Shown here: in pieces, positions 36,896 to 46,954 of the stretch
Layout: each line of letters starts with the position of its first letter
Numbering within the stretch: the stretch's first letter is position 1
Source of the DNA: Adiantum capillus-veneris
Lineage: Eukaryota; Streptophyta; Polypodiopsida; Polypodiales; Pteridaceae
Direction of reading: 5' to 3'
DNA: 64,000 bases
NCBI GenBank assembly: GCA_014529385.2
Contig: CM043947.1
Span: 97,748,036-97,812,035, forward strand
Position numbers and translations under genes: made by a program
The notes under the pieces: model-generated
What the model saw: the letters and a program-made list of their open reading frames with translations, nothing else
Database searches by the model: none
Told to the model about the DNA's origin: nothing

Positions 36896-37970
36896 CCGGA
36901 CCACGCGATACGCGCAGGACCCAGGCTTTGGAAGTGCCTCCCTACGCATCGTGCAGGACAAAGCCACACCAACCGTACAACACCAAACGACACGATAGGC
37001 GCTGGACCTAGCCTTTGGAATTGCTTCCCTACGCATCGTGCGGGACAAAGCCACACAAAACCAAAAAACAACACCAAACGACGCGATAGGCGCTAGACCC
37101 AGCCTTTGGAACTTCTTCCCTGCGCGTTGTACGAGACAAAGCAAAAAAGAAGCAATAGGGGGCACCGATGTGCAATTTGCAAAGATGAGATCGTGCGAGA
37201 CGAAAGGATTACACAAAAATAGATAATATCTCGCGTCGTATGCGACAAGTTAATGTGCAACATTTTTTAAATTCGAGACCAAGCTTTATATAACATTCGA
37301 AATATGATTGTTGGTGACACGTGCCAGTCATGCACACGTGCCACGTGGCCTGCACACAACGGTCATCGTACGGACGGTCTTATGCGTCGTGTCGTCCTCA
37401 ACTACCCGCACTTCGAGTCATCCTCACCTTCTACTTTCTACCGCTTCGCATACTCTAAGCGTCCCTTACGACGCGATAGGCGCAAGATCCAGAGTCTCAG
37501 TGAACCTCTCATCGTGTCATACGGGGGTTGCTGCTTGGCAATTTAAACATTTTCACAACTCGCATATGAGGCTCTATACCATGTCCTCAGGTGTTTGTGT
37601 GCCCTCTATCACATTAGGAAAGTATTTTTTTCAGAATACTCATGACTTCCCATACAACGCGATAGGCGTATGTTGCAACGGTTAGGTGAGGCTCTCATCG
37701 CGTCGTGCGGGGGATCTGCTCGGCTTAAAGATTTCACCTTGCATACGATGCGATACGGTGATGTTCTAAGGTGTGGTTGCACCCTCTATCGCGTCGTACA
37801 GGGCGTTTTGTGAGATTATTTTTGGATGTTCCTGTGATCACATACGACGCGATACGGACCTATTCCAAATCTTGGGTCACCCTTCTATCGCGTCGTGTTG
37901 TCACCCTTCTCCTCACACACGGCGCGATAGAAACATTTTGAAGGTTGTGGCCTACGCGTCTGTCACGTGG
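36896..37970. repeat. Array of alternating inverted ~15-bp motifs between divergent genes
   Basis: Motif near ACGACGCGATAGGCG. Plus-orientation copies start at about 36900, 36988, 37079, 37468, 37655, 37745, 37844 and 37918. Inverted copies (ATCGCGTCGT type) lie about 43 bp after most of them: about 36946, 37031, 37122, 37510, 37696, 37787, 37884. The first three pairs are also a tandem repeat of about 90 bp, sharing a GCCTTTGGAA spacer; the later pairs have unrelated spacers, so the motif pairs and not the spacers are conserved. It is far more GC-rich than its surroundings and fills the 1.2 kb between the starts of two divergent genes. Likely roles are transposase or regulator binding sites, a shared promoter, or an iteron-like origin. 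Confidence 0.85.
37318..37347. promoter_or_regulatory. Three CACGTG (G-box) motifs
   Basis: CACGTG at 37318-37323, 37335-37340 and 37342-37347, with another at 37964-37969 just before the H3-Ulp1 start. In plants CACGTG binds bZIP and bHLH factors. They sit in the gap between the two halves of the motif array. Confidence 0.55.
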
Positions 37971-37987
37971 CGTGCTTTTTTACCCAA

Positions 37988-40282
37988 ATGGCGAGGAATA
38001 AGCAAACTGCAAGGAAGGTCTACCAAGCCCCAACTGATCGAGAAATAGGTGATGCTGAGAAAGATGCTGAGAAAGCACCCCCTCCACTACCTCGTCAGAG
38101 GCCCAATGCTAGAAAAAGTTTGAATTATTAGGTGAAGTCCCTAAGAGAAATAAGAAAATCACAAAAGTCTACTTGTCTACTAACTCCAAAGCTCACTTTC
38201 ATGAGAGTTGTCAAGGAGATATCCGATAGACTTGTAAGCATGATGAATATCAAAACTTTTGTCTCGATAAGGTGGCAGTCTCAAGCTGTGATGTGCCTTC
38301 AGGAAGCTGTTGGGGATTTTCTCATAGACTTTATGAATGATAGCTACATTGCAGCTGCATTTTCTCACAGGGTCACACTTATGAGCAAAGATTTTGTGCT
38401 TGTGTCAAGGCTAAGGTACAAGTTTGATAAGGCTCTTGAGCTCATTCCTAGTGAGGATCTTAGAGACTTCCAAATTTTAAACATCCCTCCTTCCAGGCAG
38501 CAGAAAGATTCTGGGGTTGTCATTGAGGATGTTACACATGAGTATGAGACAAGAAAGTACTAGGATATTAAAGCAGGAAAGGAAGTTGAGAGGGAGCAAG
38601 ACATGATATCCGAGGATGCTATCCTTAAAGATCAAGCTGAAATTTTAAGAGCATCCAACTCTCTTCTTTATGAAAAAATCACGGGCCAAATGGTGGTGGA
38701 TGTCTCCTTGTTTGGAGATACTGAGGCATATTTGGACATATTCCCTCAAGACACAAGTATTCTTGTAAATCCCAACATTGAGCTTGGTGACACTGTGCTC
38801 TATATCTCTCTCAGGTGTGGCGCTTTGCTAATTATTAGTGCATGTGCATGGCAGACAGGCACAAGGGGCTCATTGGGGCATGTGTTTCCTTTTCCAGGTG
38901 TCTTATGAGGAATCTTCCAGAGGTTCTAGCTATGCAAATTGCCATACTTGACCCTCTAGTGACACAGTGCCTTTTCAACAAGCAAGGAACCTTTTCAAGT
39001 TTTTTTGATGATTTTAACATGTTGACCTGCAATTACATATTATACCCCTATGTTGAAGGGTAATTCTTAACTCCTTACATGTTATTTTTAACATTATGTG
39101 GTATTCTTAGCTAATTTGTTTTTTATTTTGTAGAGGACATTGGAGTCTTATTATCTTCAATCTTTTGGAGAAAGATATTATATTTATGAATTCATTGTCA
39201 AGTATCCATGGGAAAAGTAAACTGTAAGTATGAAGCATAATCTATGCTTGATGATGGCCCATTGCTTTCTATTAGTAGATTCAATGTCTTCTTGCAGTGC
39301 TGCCAAACTTATTGTTGGTCACCTGAGTACCACAAACAAGGATTACAATATAGAAGCTTTCAAGTACTACAATCAAAAAGTGACTTTACAGACAGACTCA
39401 ACATCTTGTGGATGGAGGGTGCTTGCAAATGCATGGAGATATCTTGAGTCAAGGTGCCGGATGACTACACTCACTGTAAGTGTGGTTCATGTATTTATTT
39501 TGATGTTTTATGTATGTATGTCATGTCCTTTAGTTCCTTTTTCTTTTTTTTTTCAGTTGCATGACTATCCAGAGTCTTGCGTCACGTGGATGAGAGACAA
39601 GGCTGTTTCTATGGTTTTGGAAAGATCAATAAATCCAAATGATCCTGATTCTCCTTTGCCACCAAAGAAAGGTAGAGCCACCAAAGGTTTGGATGCAAAG
39701 AAAATGGATCAAAAGAAGAAAAGTCCTGCAAAGATCCATACAAAGCAAAAGGATCACAAGAAGAGTCCTGCTAAGGTGAAGAGTCCTGCCAAGGGGAAGA
39801 GTCCCAAGAAGAAGAAGATCCCTGCCAAGGGGAAGAGTCCTACCAAAAAGAATATCCCTTCCAAGGAGAAGAGTCCCACTAAGAAGACTGCCAAGGGAAA
39901 GAGTCCCACTAAGAGCCCTGCAAAAAAAAGACCAAATACAAAGGGCCATCCATTCCACTCACCATTGAAATTCAAAGTGCAAAAGCGTCGTACACTTAAG
40001 AACAATAAGGGGGAGGCACCTAGCTCACCTTTCAAGCTAACATTCATGTTGTCAAAGAAAGCTTCCAAATCACCCAAGCCAGCGAGTCCTAAGGAGCCCA
40101 AAGCACCAACCCCTGCCATGTCACCCGTGCCAAGCCCTAAGGTGTCCAAAGCACCAACCCCTACCAAGTCACCACCACCACCCACTCCTGAAGTTTCACC
40201 CCCTTATGAACACAAAAGGAAAAGGGTCTCTGAGGATGCAAAATCCTCTCAGGCAAAAAGAAAAGTGGAATTTCATGATTGA
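37988..40282 (+). pseudogene. Histone H3 domain fused to Ulp1/C48-type protease with SPxK tail
   Basis: The protein starts MARNKQTARK, nearly the histone H3 tail. The H3 fold follows: LREIRKSQKST (38141 on), a VVKEIS helix, a long loop 1, AVMCLQEA, then RVTLMSKDF and SRLR (to about 38415). The loop is about 8 residues longer than in canonical H3. After a linker comes a Ulp1-type cysteine protease: GHWSLIIFN (39135 on) with the catalytic His, FMNSL where Asp is usual, and QTDSTSCG (Gln 39389, Cys 39407). The C-terminus (about 39640-40280) is lysine/proline-rich with many KSPxK repeats like histone H1 tails. Introns: 39060-39133, 39224-39297, 39476-39556. Breaks: TAG at 38129 and 38561, and a shift plus TAG near 38812-38838. 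Ulp1 proteases cleave SUMO or SUMO-like proteins; the fusion suggests chromatin targeting (inference). Confidence 0.85.
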
Positions 40283-40494
40283 ATAGTCCACAAAAGCTAT
40301 GTACACTTTTGTTCATTTTGTCCATATGAACATATATATATACCCTTTGTTGATTCATAATTTTGTACTTCAAATACTTAATACCAATTGTCTATTCTTA
40401 AATGTGTATCATGATGTCATGTAAGTTTAAAACAACATAAGTAGAGAAAAGATAAATATATTTGCAAAATGATTACAATATGGAACTTGTTTTT
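40283..40494. other. Convergent gene ends
   Basis: About 210 bp of AT-rich sequence between the stop of the H3-Ulp1 gene and the stop of the minus-strand gene. No further feature. Confidence 0.6.
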
Positions 40495-41299
40495 TCAAGT
40501 CCTTGTAAGTGGCTCAAATACAACTCTTTTTGGGGGAAGGCATGTGATACAAGAGGTTGAATTCTCCATCCTTGTGCTCACCAAAATTTCATCCACTTTG
40601 AATCTATACTCGGGAGATGTTTCATCAAGAAACTCAAGAGATTCTCTAACATCATTTAGACTCCAATTTGTTGTTACTATCAAGCTTCTATACTCGGTGT
40701 GTGGATGTACTGTGACCTTTAGTTCAAACTTTGGACAATTTTCCTTAGAGTCGAGAGGAACCCAGCTACCTAATTTGCTTCTCCATCTCCTATAGTCGTA
40801 GCCCAGAACTAATGATTGACGACATAATTGATATGAGATAGACATAGAATTTGGGCTTACTCTACAACTAATATTGTCACCAATATGGAAAGTTTCTTTG
40901 GTGCTCCATCCATCTCCAAGAACATTATCAAGTTCAGTCATAGAAAGTCTTCTATTAAGCCACATCGTCTTTCTCCTCTACAAATCCATTGTTTTGAAAC
41001 ATGCCACAAAGACATGTATAGGCAAGAACCATTGAACTTTAATCCTTCTTGATATCCTGCCCGGAGACATAGCTTTAAGGATGTCTTTTTTGATCTTGGA
41101 TTTGAAGCTTGATATAGTACATGCATCAGGAGCTTCCCAATCAAGTGAACTTATGGTGGGAACGGGTAACTGATGTAGTTCTCCATATGCACCTTCTCGT
41201 GATGGAACTTTGTACTCGGCAAAATAGACAAAAAAATCCATTGTTTTGTAAAAGGAAGGTGGCTTGTCAGCATACATAGCATCTGCAATCCCTTTATGC
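40495..41299 (-). pseudogene. Unknown transposon gene, 3' part (split by gypsy insertion)
   Basis: Second part of the gene that starts at 53557. It is open in one frame from the insertion point to 40495 except for a TAG at 40978-40980. Visible segments: YADKPPSFYKTMDFFVYFAE, a LPVPTISSLDWEAPDACT stretch, a basic KSKIKKDILK segment and a WFLPIHVFVACF hydrophobic block. After the TAG come LNRRLSMTELDNVLGDGW and a C-terminal beta-rich looking region ending EPLTRT. I recognise no domain. Confidence 0.6.
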
Positions 41300-41382
41300 T
41301 GAGGCGGTCCGGGGCGGGCAACAAGAAGAGTGGCTTCTAAGCACCCTTCTAGGCTCCCGTGCTGCTCAATTGGGTTGGGGTT

Positions 41383-42315
41383 TGTCACGGGAACCGAATA
41401 ATAGAGATAGACAGCAAAAGGTATAGAAAGAGATCTTTGTATTGATGAATCTTTGTAGACTTTTGATACAACAGAGGAGCAATTGAATACGGGCGCACTC
41501 CGTTGTATGGAGCTCGAACCTACCGACCACCCCCGAGCTTCAGTTCGCTTGCATGCAGCGTCTCACTCGCACTCGCACTCGCACTCCCACTCTCACTCTC
41601 ACTCGCACTCGCACTCGCAGAAGAAGAGATCGGTGAATGATCCCCAAACGCACCACCCGTCATTCTTTTATCCTTCTTTTCCTCGAAAAGCCTTCATAAT
41701 CTCAATTGCACTACTCTACCATGAAGAAACAATCCACTTCTTGGTTTATAGCAGGGAGAGCTGTATGATGTTGTATGTCTGTCTGTCCCTGTGTCTACTA
41801 CACTACTGCTGCCTTTTGTTTGTTTTTATCATAACTTCTACAAACAAACTCAGAACAGAGCAATCGAGGTACTCAAAATGACGGGAATAGGTCTGTTCTA
41901 CAAGGCAACGCGAACAGAATTGCAAAAAACATCTCCGTTTGGCTAAAAATGCAACTTTTAGGTCGCGACTCATAAAAGCTCTATTTTTGGATCTCCACTA
42001 CTTTTTCAACTTATTTTAAGACTACCCGGCCCATGCATTTTAAGCTAAAACACATAAATATAAAATATTGATACTAATAAAAATCTCAATTTTATTGTTC
42101 ATAGACAAACTATCTGTTATTCATTAATCTTTATCAAATCCGTCTTTAGTGTATTATTTTTAAAAAAAAATATATGATCTCTCTTAATATCTCAACTCAT
42201 TCGTAGAAGCTCTATTTAATAGACTATTCAACAATCTTTCAAATCGTGCTAACGAAAGATATGTCCTCCTACATTCTTTTCGACTTTAAGAACTTCAAAG
42301 ACTAGTCCTATTACA
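41383..42315. repeat. Solo LTR (933 bp) nested in the G2 LTR
   Basis: Bounded by TGTCACGGGAACC and CCTATTACA and flanked by a perfect 5-bp duplication GGGTT (41378-41382, 42316-42320). The other G2 LTR shows the empty site at about 50560-50566. It carries a hexamer array of CACTCG type at about 41565-41620. The family is not represented elsewhere in the window and the orientation is unknown. Confidence 0.88.
41565..41620. repeat. (CACTCG)n-type hexamer array
   Basis: About nine units of CACTCG/CACTCT. On the plus strand it reads as alternating His-Ser, which is not a gene. Confidence 0.9.
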
Positions 42316-42511
42316 GGGTTTGAAAAAACAGCAAACACACACACAAACCCGCAACCTAACCCTACACAAATTTGGGGCACCACCTAGTTTTGGATGCGAA
42401 CTAGGAAGCGTAGAGAGAGAGAGAGAGAGAGAGAGAGTGCTCGGGCTGCTTTGAAATGTATCGGCTGTGATCAAGCCAACACAATTATATATGTGAGAAA
42501 GAGAGAGAAGA

Positions 42512-42537
42512 GGGGGGGGGGGGGGGGGGGGGGGGGG
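42512..42537. repeat. Poly(G) tract, 26 bp
   Basis: Run of 26 G as given; the same place in the 5' LTR (about 50782) has only 8 G. Confidence 0.9.
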
Positions 42538-44681
42538 CTTGTTGCATTAATACCTTCTTACAAATCTGTCATGACCAATCAAAGTGAGATTAGTACTTTT
42601 TTAACATAGCTTGAGTAAATTACACCACAACACATCACAAGAAAAGCCACCCCAATCACTGTCTTAAGGCCAGGGGAGTCCTCTCCACCCTGTCGCCCTC
42701 TTACAGTATGTGGGATTTATGGCTAAATTGATGACAACACCTAGAGACAAGCTATCAAGAACTTAAAAACAGCACCAAGACACTCACACATCATTGTTTT
42801 CCATTACTTCACATTGGAAGAGAGACAAAGTATCCAAGCTTAATCCAAATCCACCCTCCTGGATTCAGCAAATGTATAGCTTACACTAGTAGGAGAAATG
42901 ATAGATTTCCTACTCTCAATTGAATGATCACTCTCTCTCTTACAATGGCATAGAGTTCCCTTGCTAATCACCCCTAATACAACACATGCATATGCATAAG
43001 ACAATGAGCTTCCACTCAAGAGCTCCTTCTAGAGAGGTTGAGCTTGGCTTCTCAAGCTATAGCATAGTGCTCTTTCTTATGGCTCCCCCCCTTTTGTGCT
43101 AGCTACACCCTCCTTTTATAGCAATTTTGGGGGCTAGGGTTACTCCTCTAACCATGGTTGGGTTAGATAAATTCAACACTTATCTAATTTTTTTTGCTTG
43201 GAATTATCAAGAAGTTGGTGTGGATATATGAAGAAGAGAGAGGAGAGAAGTGGAGGTGATAGGACTTTTCATAGTAGGTTAGTGTTAGTAAATTAGTAGA
43301 GTTGGTATTTTTATTGATTTACAAATGAAATTGGATATTTACAATGGGAGTATCCATGTAGGGTACAAATAAGGAAGAAAAAACTCTTAATAGGTAAGAA
43401 ATTATAGATTTCTTACAATGTTGATGCTCCAAGTGTCTTGTGTAGGGTCAATTTTGAAGGTTATTGTCGGTCCACTAGCTTTGATGGTACGTTTTTTCTC
43501 CACTCTTGACCTCCCTTGGGTAATATGAGTAATCAATCACCATGATGCTATCTTTCAAGAGAAGAGGCTGAATTTTGTGGTTTTTTGATAGATATGGGTA
43601 ATATGGATGAGGAAAAATGAGACTAGGTGGTCAATTTTGGAATGGAAGTGTGTGTAGGAGACACGAGTTCACCATGGTTTCTCTTATTCTTCAAGGTTGA
43701 GAAGAAGGTGAGTAGGGTGCAGAGAGGAGTGGTGAGAGAGGTGGGGATGATGAGTGGAGAAGTGTGTGTGAAAGAGGAAAATGATAAAGTGGAAGATGGA
43801 GTGTGGCTGCATAGCATGGGAAAAGTAGGGTCCACCAATAAAATCATAGCTCACAGCACAAAGTCCTTGTGAGATCCTTCTTTGGATAATTCTTTAGAAT
43901 ACCTCCAAGAGTGAGCCCCCCATAGTGCATGCATGCATGCCACATATCCTTGACCTTATTTGGTAGGTCTTTTATTGAAGATATTGTTGAGATCATGATA
44001 TAAGTGAATAGTACAACTAAGAAAATCAAATATTGAGGGGTCTAAAAAAATATGTACATGTCAAATATAAATAATATAGGTGGAAAAAATATAAAGGGGT
44101 CAAAATAAATCTGTCTCATTATAAGTCTATCATAAAAAGATGAATATTTTTGGTGGTCTAATTTATGAGAGTAATAGAGAATAGATATAGGAAGGGAAAA
44201 ATCACAATAGTGAAAAAATATACACATAAATAGAACTAGTTTTTTTGGATTTTTGTTGGGATGGAGTTACACCAAAAATAAGAGAATCTTGCATGAAATT
44301 ATTTTTATATGGAATAAAGAGTATGCAAAATGGTAAGAAAAAATATGGTAATGGTGAGTCAATGTACATAGCATAAATAACACACCATAGATAGAAATAT
44401 TTAAATAAATACCAAAATAATTATGAAAAATCCTTTTATTTAGGCCCTATATACAATGAAATATTTACACACAAATGGGCCATAATATATTTTATTTATT
44501 TATTTTTTTGGCTCAACTAGCCCAGTGACTAGCTAGCTGAGGGTTTTTAAGAAAATATGGAGAAAGTCCCTAACTCACACACGTCTATGTACAGTGAAAG
44601 GGATAACCAAAATGTTTGAGTGATTTGATAGGGTGAGGTAGCTTACTATGGCAATTATGGAAAGCCAAAAAATGGCTATCA

Positions 44682-44695
44682 TTAGCCCTCCCCCA
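44682..44695 (-). promoter_or_regulatory. G2 polypurine tract
   Basis: The minus strand reads TGGGGGAGGGCTAA directly before the 3' LTR start TGATAGCC; this is the usual plus-strand primer site. Confidence 0.85.
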
Positions 44696-44709
44696 GGATG
44701 ATGGTATAT

Positions 44710-45987
44710 TCATGTACCATCATAGAGCATCTTTTCCAAAGAGAGTGCTTCAGAGTCCTTGACGAGATCTTCATTGTTTGGCCCCTCAGAATTTTGGTTT
44801 GAGTTACACTCATGCTTCACGGAACAATACCTACATGAGATAGCTGCCTTTTGACAAATCTTTGGTAGATCCTTTGGTAGAAGGCAACTCAAATAAGGCT
44901 GCAAGCGATACCCGTTTACCTTCCTAGAGTGCTCTTTCCCATTCAAGTCCATAAGTTGATAGTAGCTTGAATTGAAAGCCTTCTTGACTATGTATGGCCC
45001 CTACCATCTAGTTTCAAACTTGGCATCAAAACGATTATCGAGTCGATTGTCATACCTTAGCACAAGATCTCCTTCATTGATGCCTTTGTCCTTCAGTTTC
45101 TTGTCAAGCTTTTTCTTCGTCTTTGTGGCTTTCCTCTTGTAGCACTCGTATGCTGCTTCTCTTTTCCACTCAAGCTTAGCTAAGGTAAGAAGTCGATCCA
45201 TCCATGCTTCTTGATCATCTTGTGCTGCTTTGCCATGAAGCCGCATTGTTGGAATGTTGAGCTCGATAGGCTGCAAAGCCTCTTGACCATAGACCAAGTG
45301 AAATGGTGTAAACTCTGTGGCTTCCCTATATGTGGTTCGATACGCCCACAAGGCACCATCCAAGAAGTCATCCCACAACTTTGTCTTGTTTCTCACCACC
45401 TTTCTAATGATGCCTGTAATGACACCATTAGCTTTTTCTACCAAACCATTTGATTGGGGATAGTAGGGTATACTATGACGATGTAGAATGTGAAGTTCTT
45501 CACAGACTTCTGTGAGCAAGCCCTTTCTAAACCCTGGACCATTATCAGAAACAATCTCCAAAGGTGTGCCAAATCTACAACAAATGTGAGTGTAGACAAA
45601 TTTGCTCACTGTCTTCTCATTTACCTTTGCCACACTTTGTGCTTCCACCGACCTAGTCATATAGTCTACAGCCACTAGAATGTAGAGTTTACCATGTTTT
45701 GTCCTAGGGAGAGGACCCATAGCATCAATGCCCTACTTTTCAAAGGGTCCATTTGCAAGCACGATTTGCCTTGGACCATAAACCAATCTTCTATTCCCAT
45801 TTACCTGACAATTGTGAAAACTTTGGCACCAATGTTGGACATCCACATGCAGACTTGGCCAAACATACCCCGCAAGCAAAATCTTCTTCACAGTTAACTC
45901 TTGGGAAAAATTACCACCACATTCCTCTTCATGCAAACCTTTTAGAATGGTTGGAATCTCCTTGATAGTTGGTACTCTTCTGCACAC
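44710..45987 (-). pseudogene. G2 integrase
   Basis: Zinc-binding part with LHEEECGG, GYVWPS and a C...C pair; a TAG at 45733-45735; then the catalytic core with GPLPRTKHG, VAVDYMTR (Asp), IVSDNGPGF (Asp) and NGLVEKANGV (Glu), so the full DDE triad is present. The C-terminal domain has a second TAG (45001-45003) directly before the GPYIVKKAF (GPY/F-type) motif and ends NGYRLQPY and beyond. There is no chromodomain, which argues against a chromovirus. All in one frame. Confidence 0.92.
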
Positions 45988-46954
45988 TTGATCCTTCCCT
46001 CTTTGATAGAGGGATACTTCTAGGAAGAGATGCGTGCTTGCCTCTTCATGAGTCTCCTCTTCTGAGACTTCGTGAAGTCTTGTGAAAACTCACCCTCTAA
46101 AATGTAGCTAATAATGGGAGTCAATGACTCCAATCCTTGGTATCTTGGTTTCTTGACAGTTGGTGCCACCATGATGATCTGCACTTCTTTCTCAACACAT
46201 GTAACTACTTGCTGTGCAAGTAAATCGGCATCTTCATTCTGTTTCCTAGGAATATGATATAGTTGCACTTCTTCAAATTGATTAAACAATCTACGAATGG
46301 CATGAACTTTTGTCCTTAGGCTTTCAGTCTTGCATGCCCAAATGCCTAAAATTTGCTTCACAATGAGAAGTGCATCCCCTTTAACCATGAGACGTTGTAT
46401 ACCTTGGCCAATGCATATCTTTAAACCATGAAGTAGTGTGTCGTATTATGCTTCATTGTTGCTAGTTGAACCTGGTAGATTGACCTTCTCTTTCATGACC
46501 ACCTCCCCACTTGGGTTGAGCAACACTAGCCCTCTCCCTGCTTTTCCTGTGGCTCGTCGAAAAACTCCATCAAAGAACAAGGTAAAAGCATTAGAAATAC
46601 TTTCTGAGGTGGTGGCAATGGTAGGGTATTTACTTCAGGCACCTTAATCTCCTTCTCATGTACCCTATAAGTAAGGATCCCTACCAATTGTGCACGCACA
46701 CTATCTTCTACCTTGAAAGAGTATTGGAACTCTTGCAATTCCATAATCCACTTTGAGATCCTAGTGCTAAGATTCATTTGAGATGACACCCAAGGAAATA
46801 AATTTTTTGCAGTGAGAATTACAAAAGTTTTTGGTAGCAAGTAGGATCTAAAATTTCTCACCGCAAACATGAGAGAAAGCATCATGAGTTCTGCCTCCAT
46901 GTAGCCTCTCTCCAAAGCATTCATGAACCTACTAGCAAAGTAGATGGGTCGCAT
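45988..46954 (-). pseudogene. G2 RNase H end and second RNase H
   Basis: 46954 on: RPIYFASR, ALERGYMEAELMMLSL and LLPKTFVILT, the end of the first RNase H. Then, in a shifted frame at about 46580-46390, the second (archaeal-type) RNase H with FFDG, SNNEA (followed by a stop) and KGDALLIVKQ. It continues in 46388-46020 with HIPRKQNEDADLLA, which keeps the final Asp. Frameshifts separate the blocks. This confirms the same dual RNase H order as in G1. Confidence 0.85.

Larger units (their letters stand above)
41300..44681 (-). repeat. G2 3' LTR (with solo LTR inside)
   Basis: On the minus strand it starts TGATAGCC and ends CCGCCTCA. It is 3382 bp, of which 933 bp plus a 5-bp duplication are a nested solo LTR. 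It lacks a 139-bp segment that the 5' LTR has at 52124-52262. It includes a GA tract and a 26-bp G tract (42512-42537). Confidence 0.93.

Noticed and set aside
36854-37216. A 120-codon minus-strand frame with three ~30-residue repeats (VALS-x-TMRREA type)
   Set aside because: It is the translation of the 90-bp tandem units of the motif array; the repeat is at DNA level and continues as non-coding inverted motifs on the right.
37988-38563. Reading the H3 segment as a normal host histone H3 or CENH3 gene
   Set aside because: The frame continues after the H3 fold into the linker and protease region, loop 1 is too long, the locus lies inside TIRs, and stops interrupt it.
37988-40282. Programmed TAG readthrough or reassigned TAG
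   Set aside because: TAG also breaks unrelated retroelements here and frameshifts are present as well; decay explains both.
41483-41881. Frame with a His-Ser repeat
   Set aside because: Product of the CACTCG hexamer inside a solo LTR.
43623-44029. Frames repeated at 51890-52435
   Set aside because: Duplicate because both lie in the two LTRs of G2; no domain.
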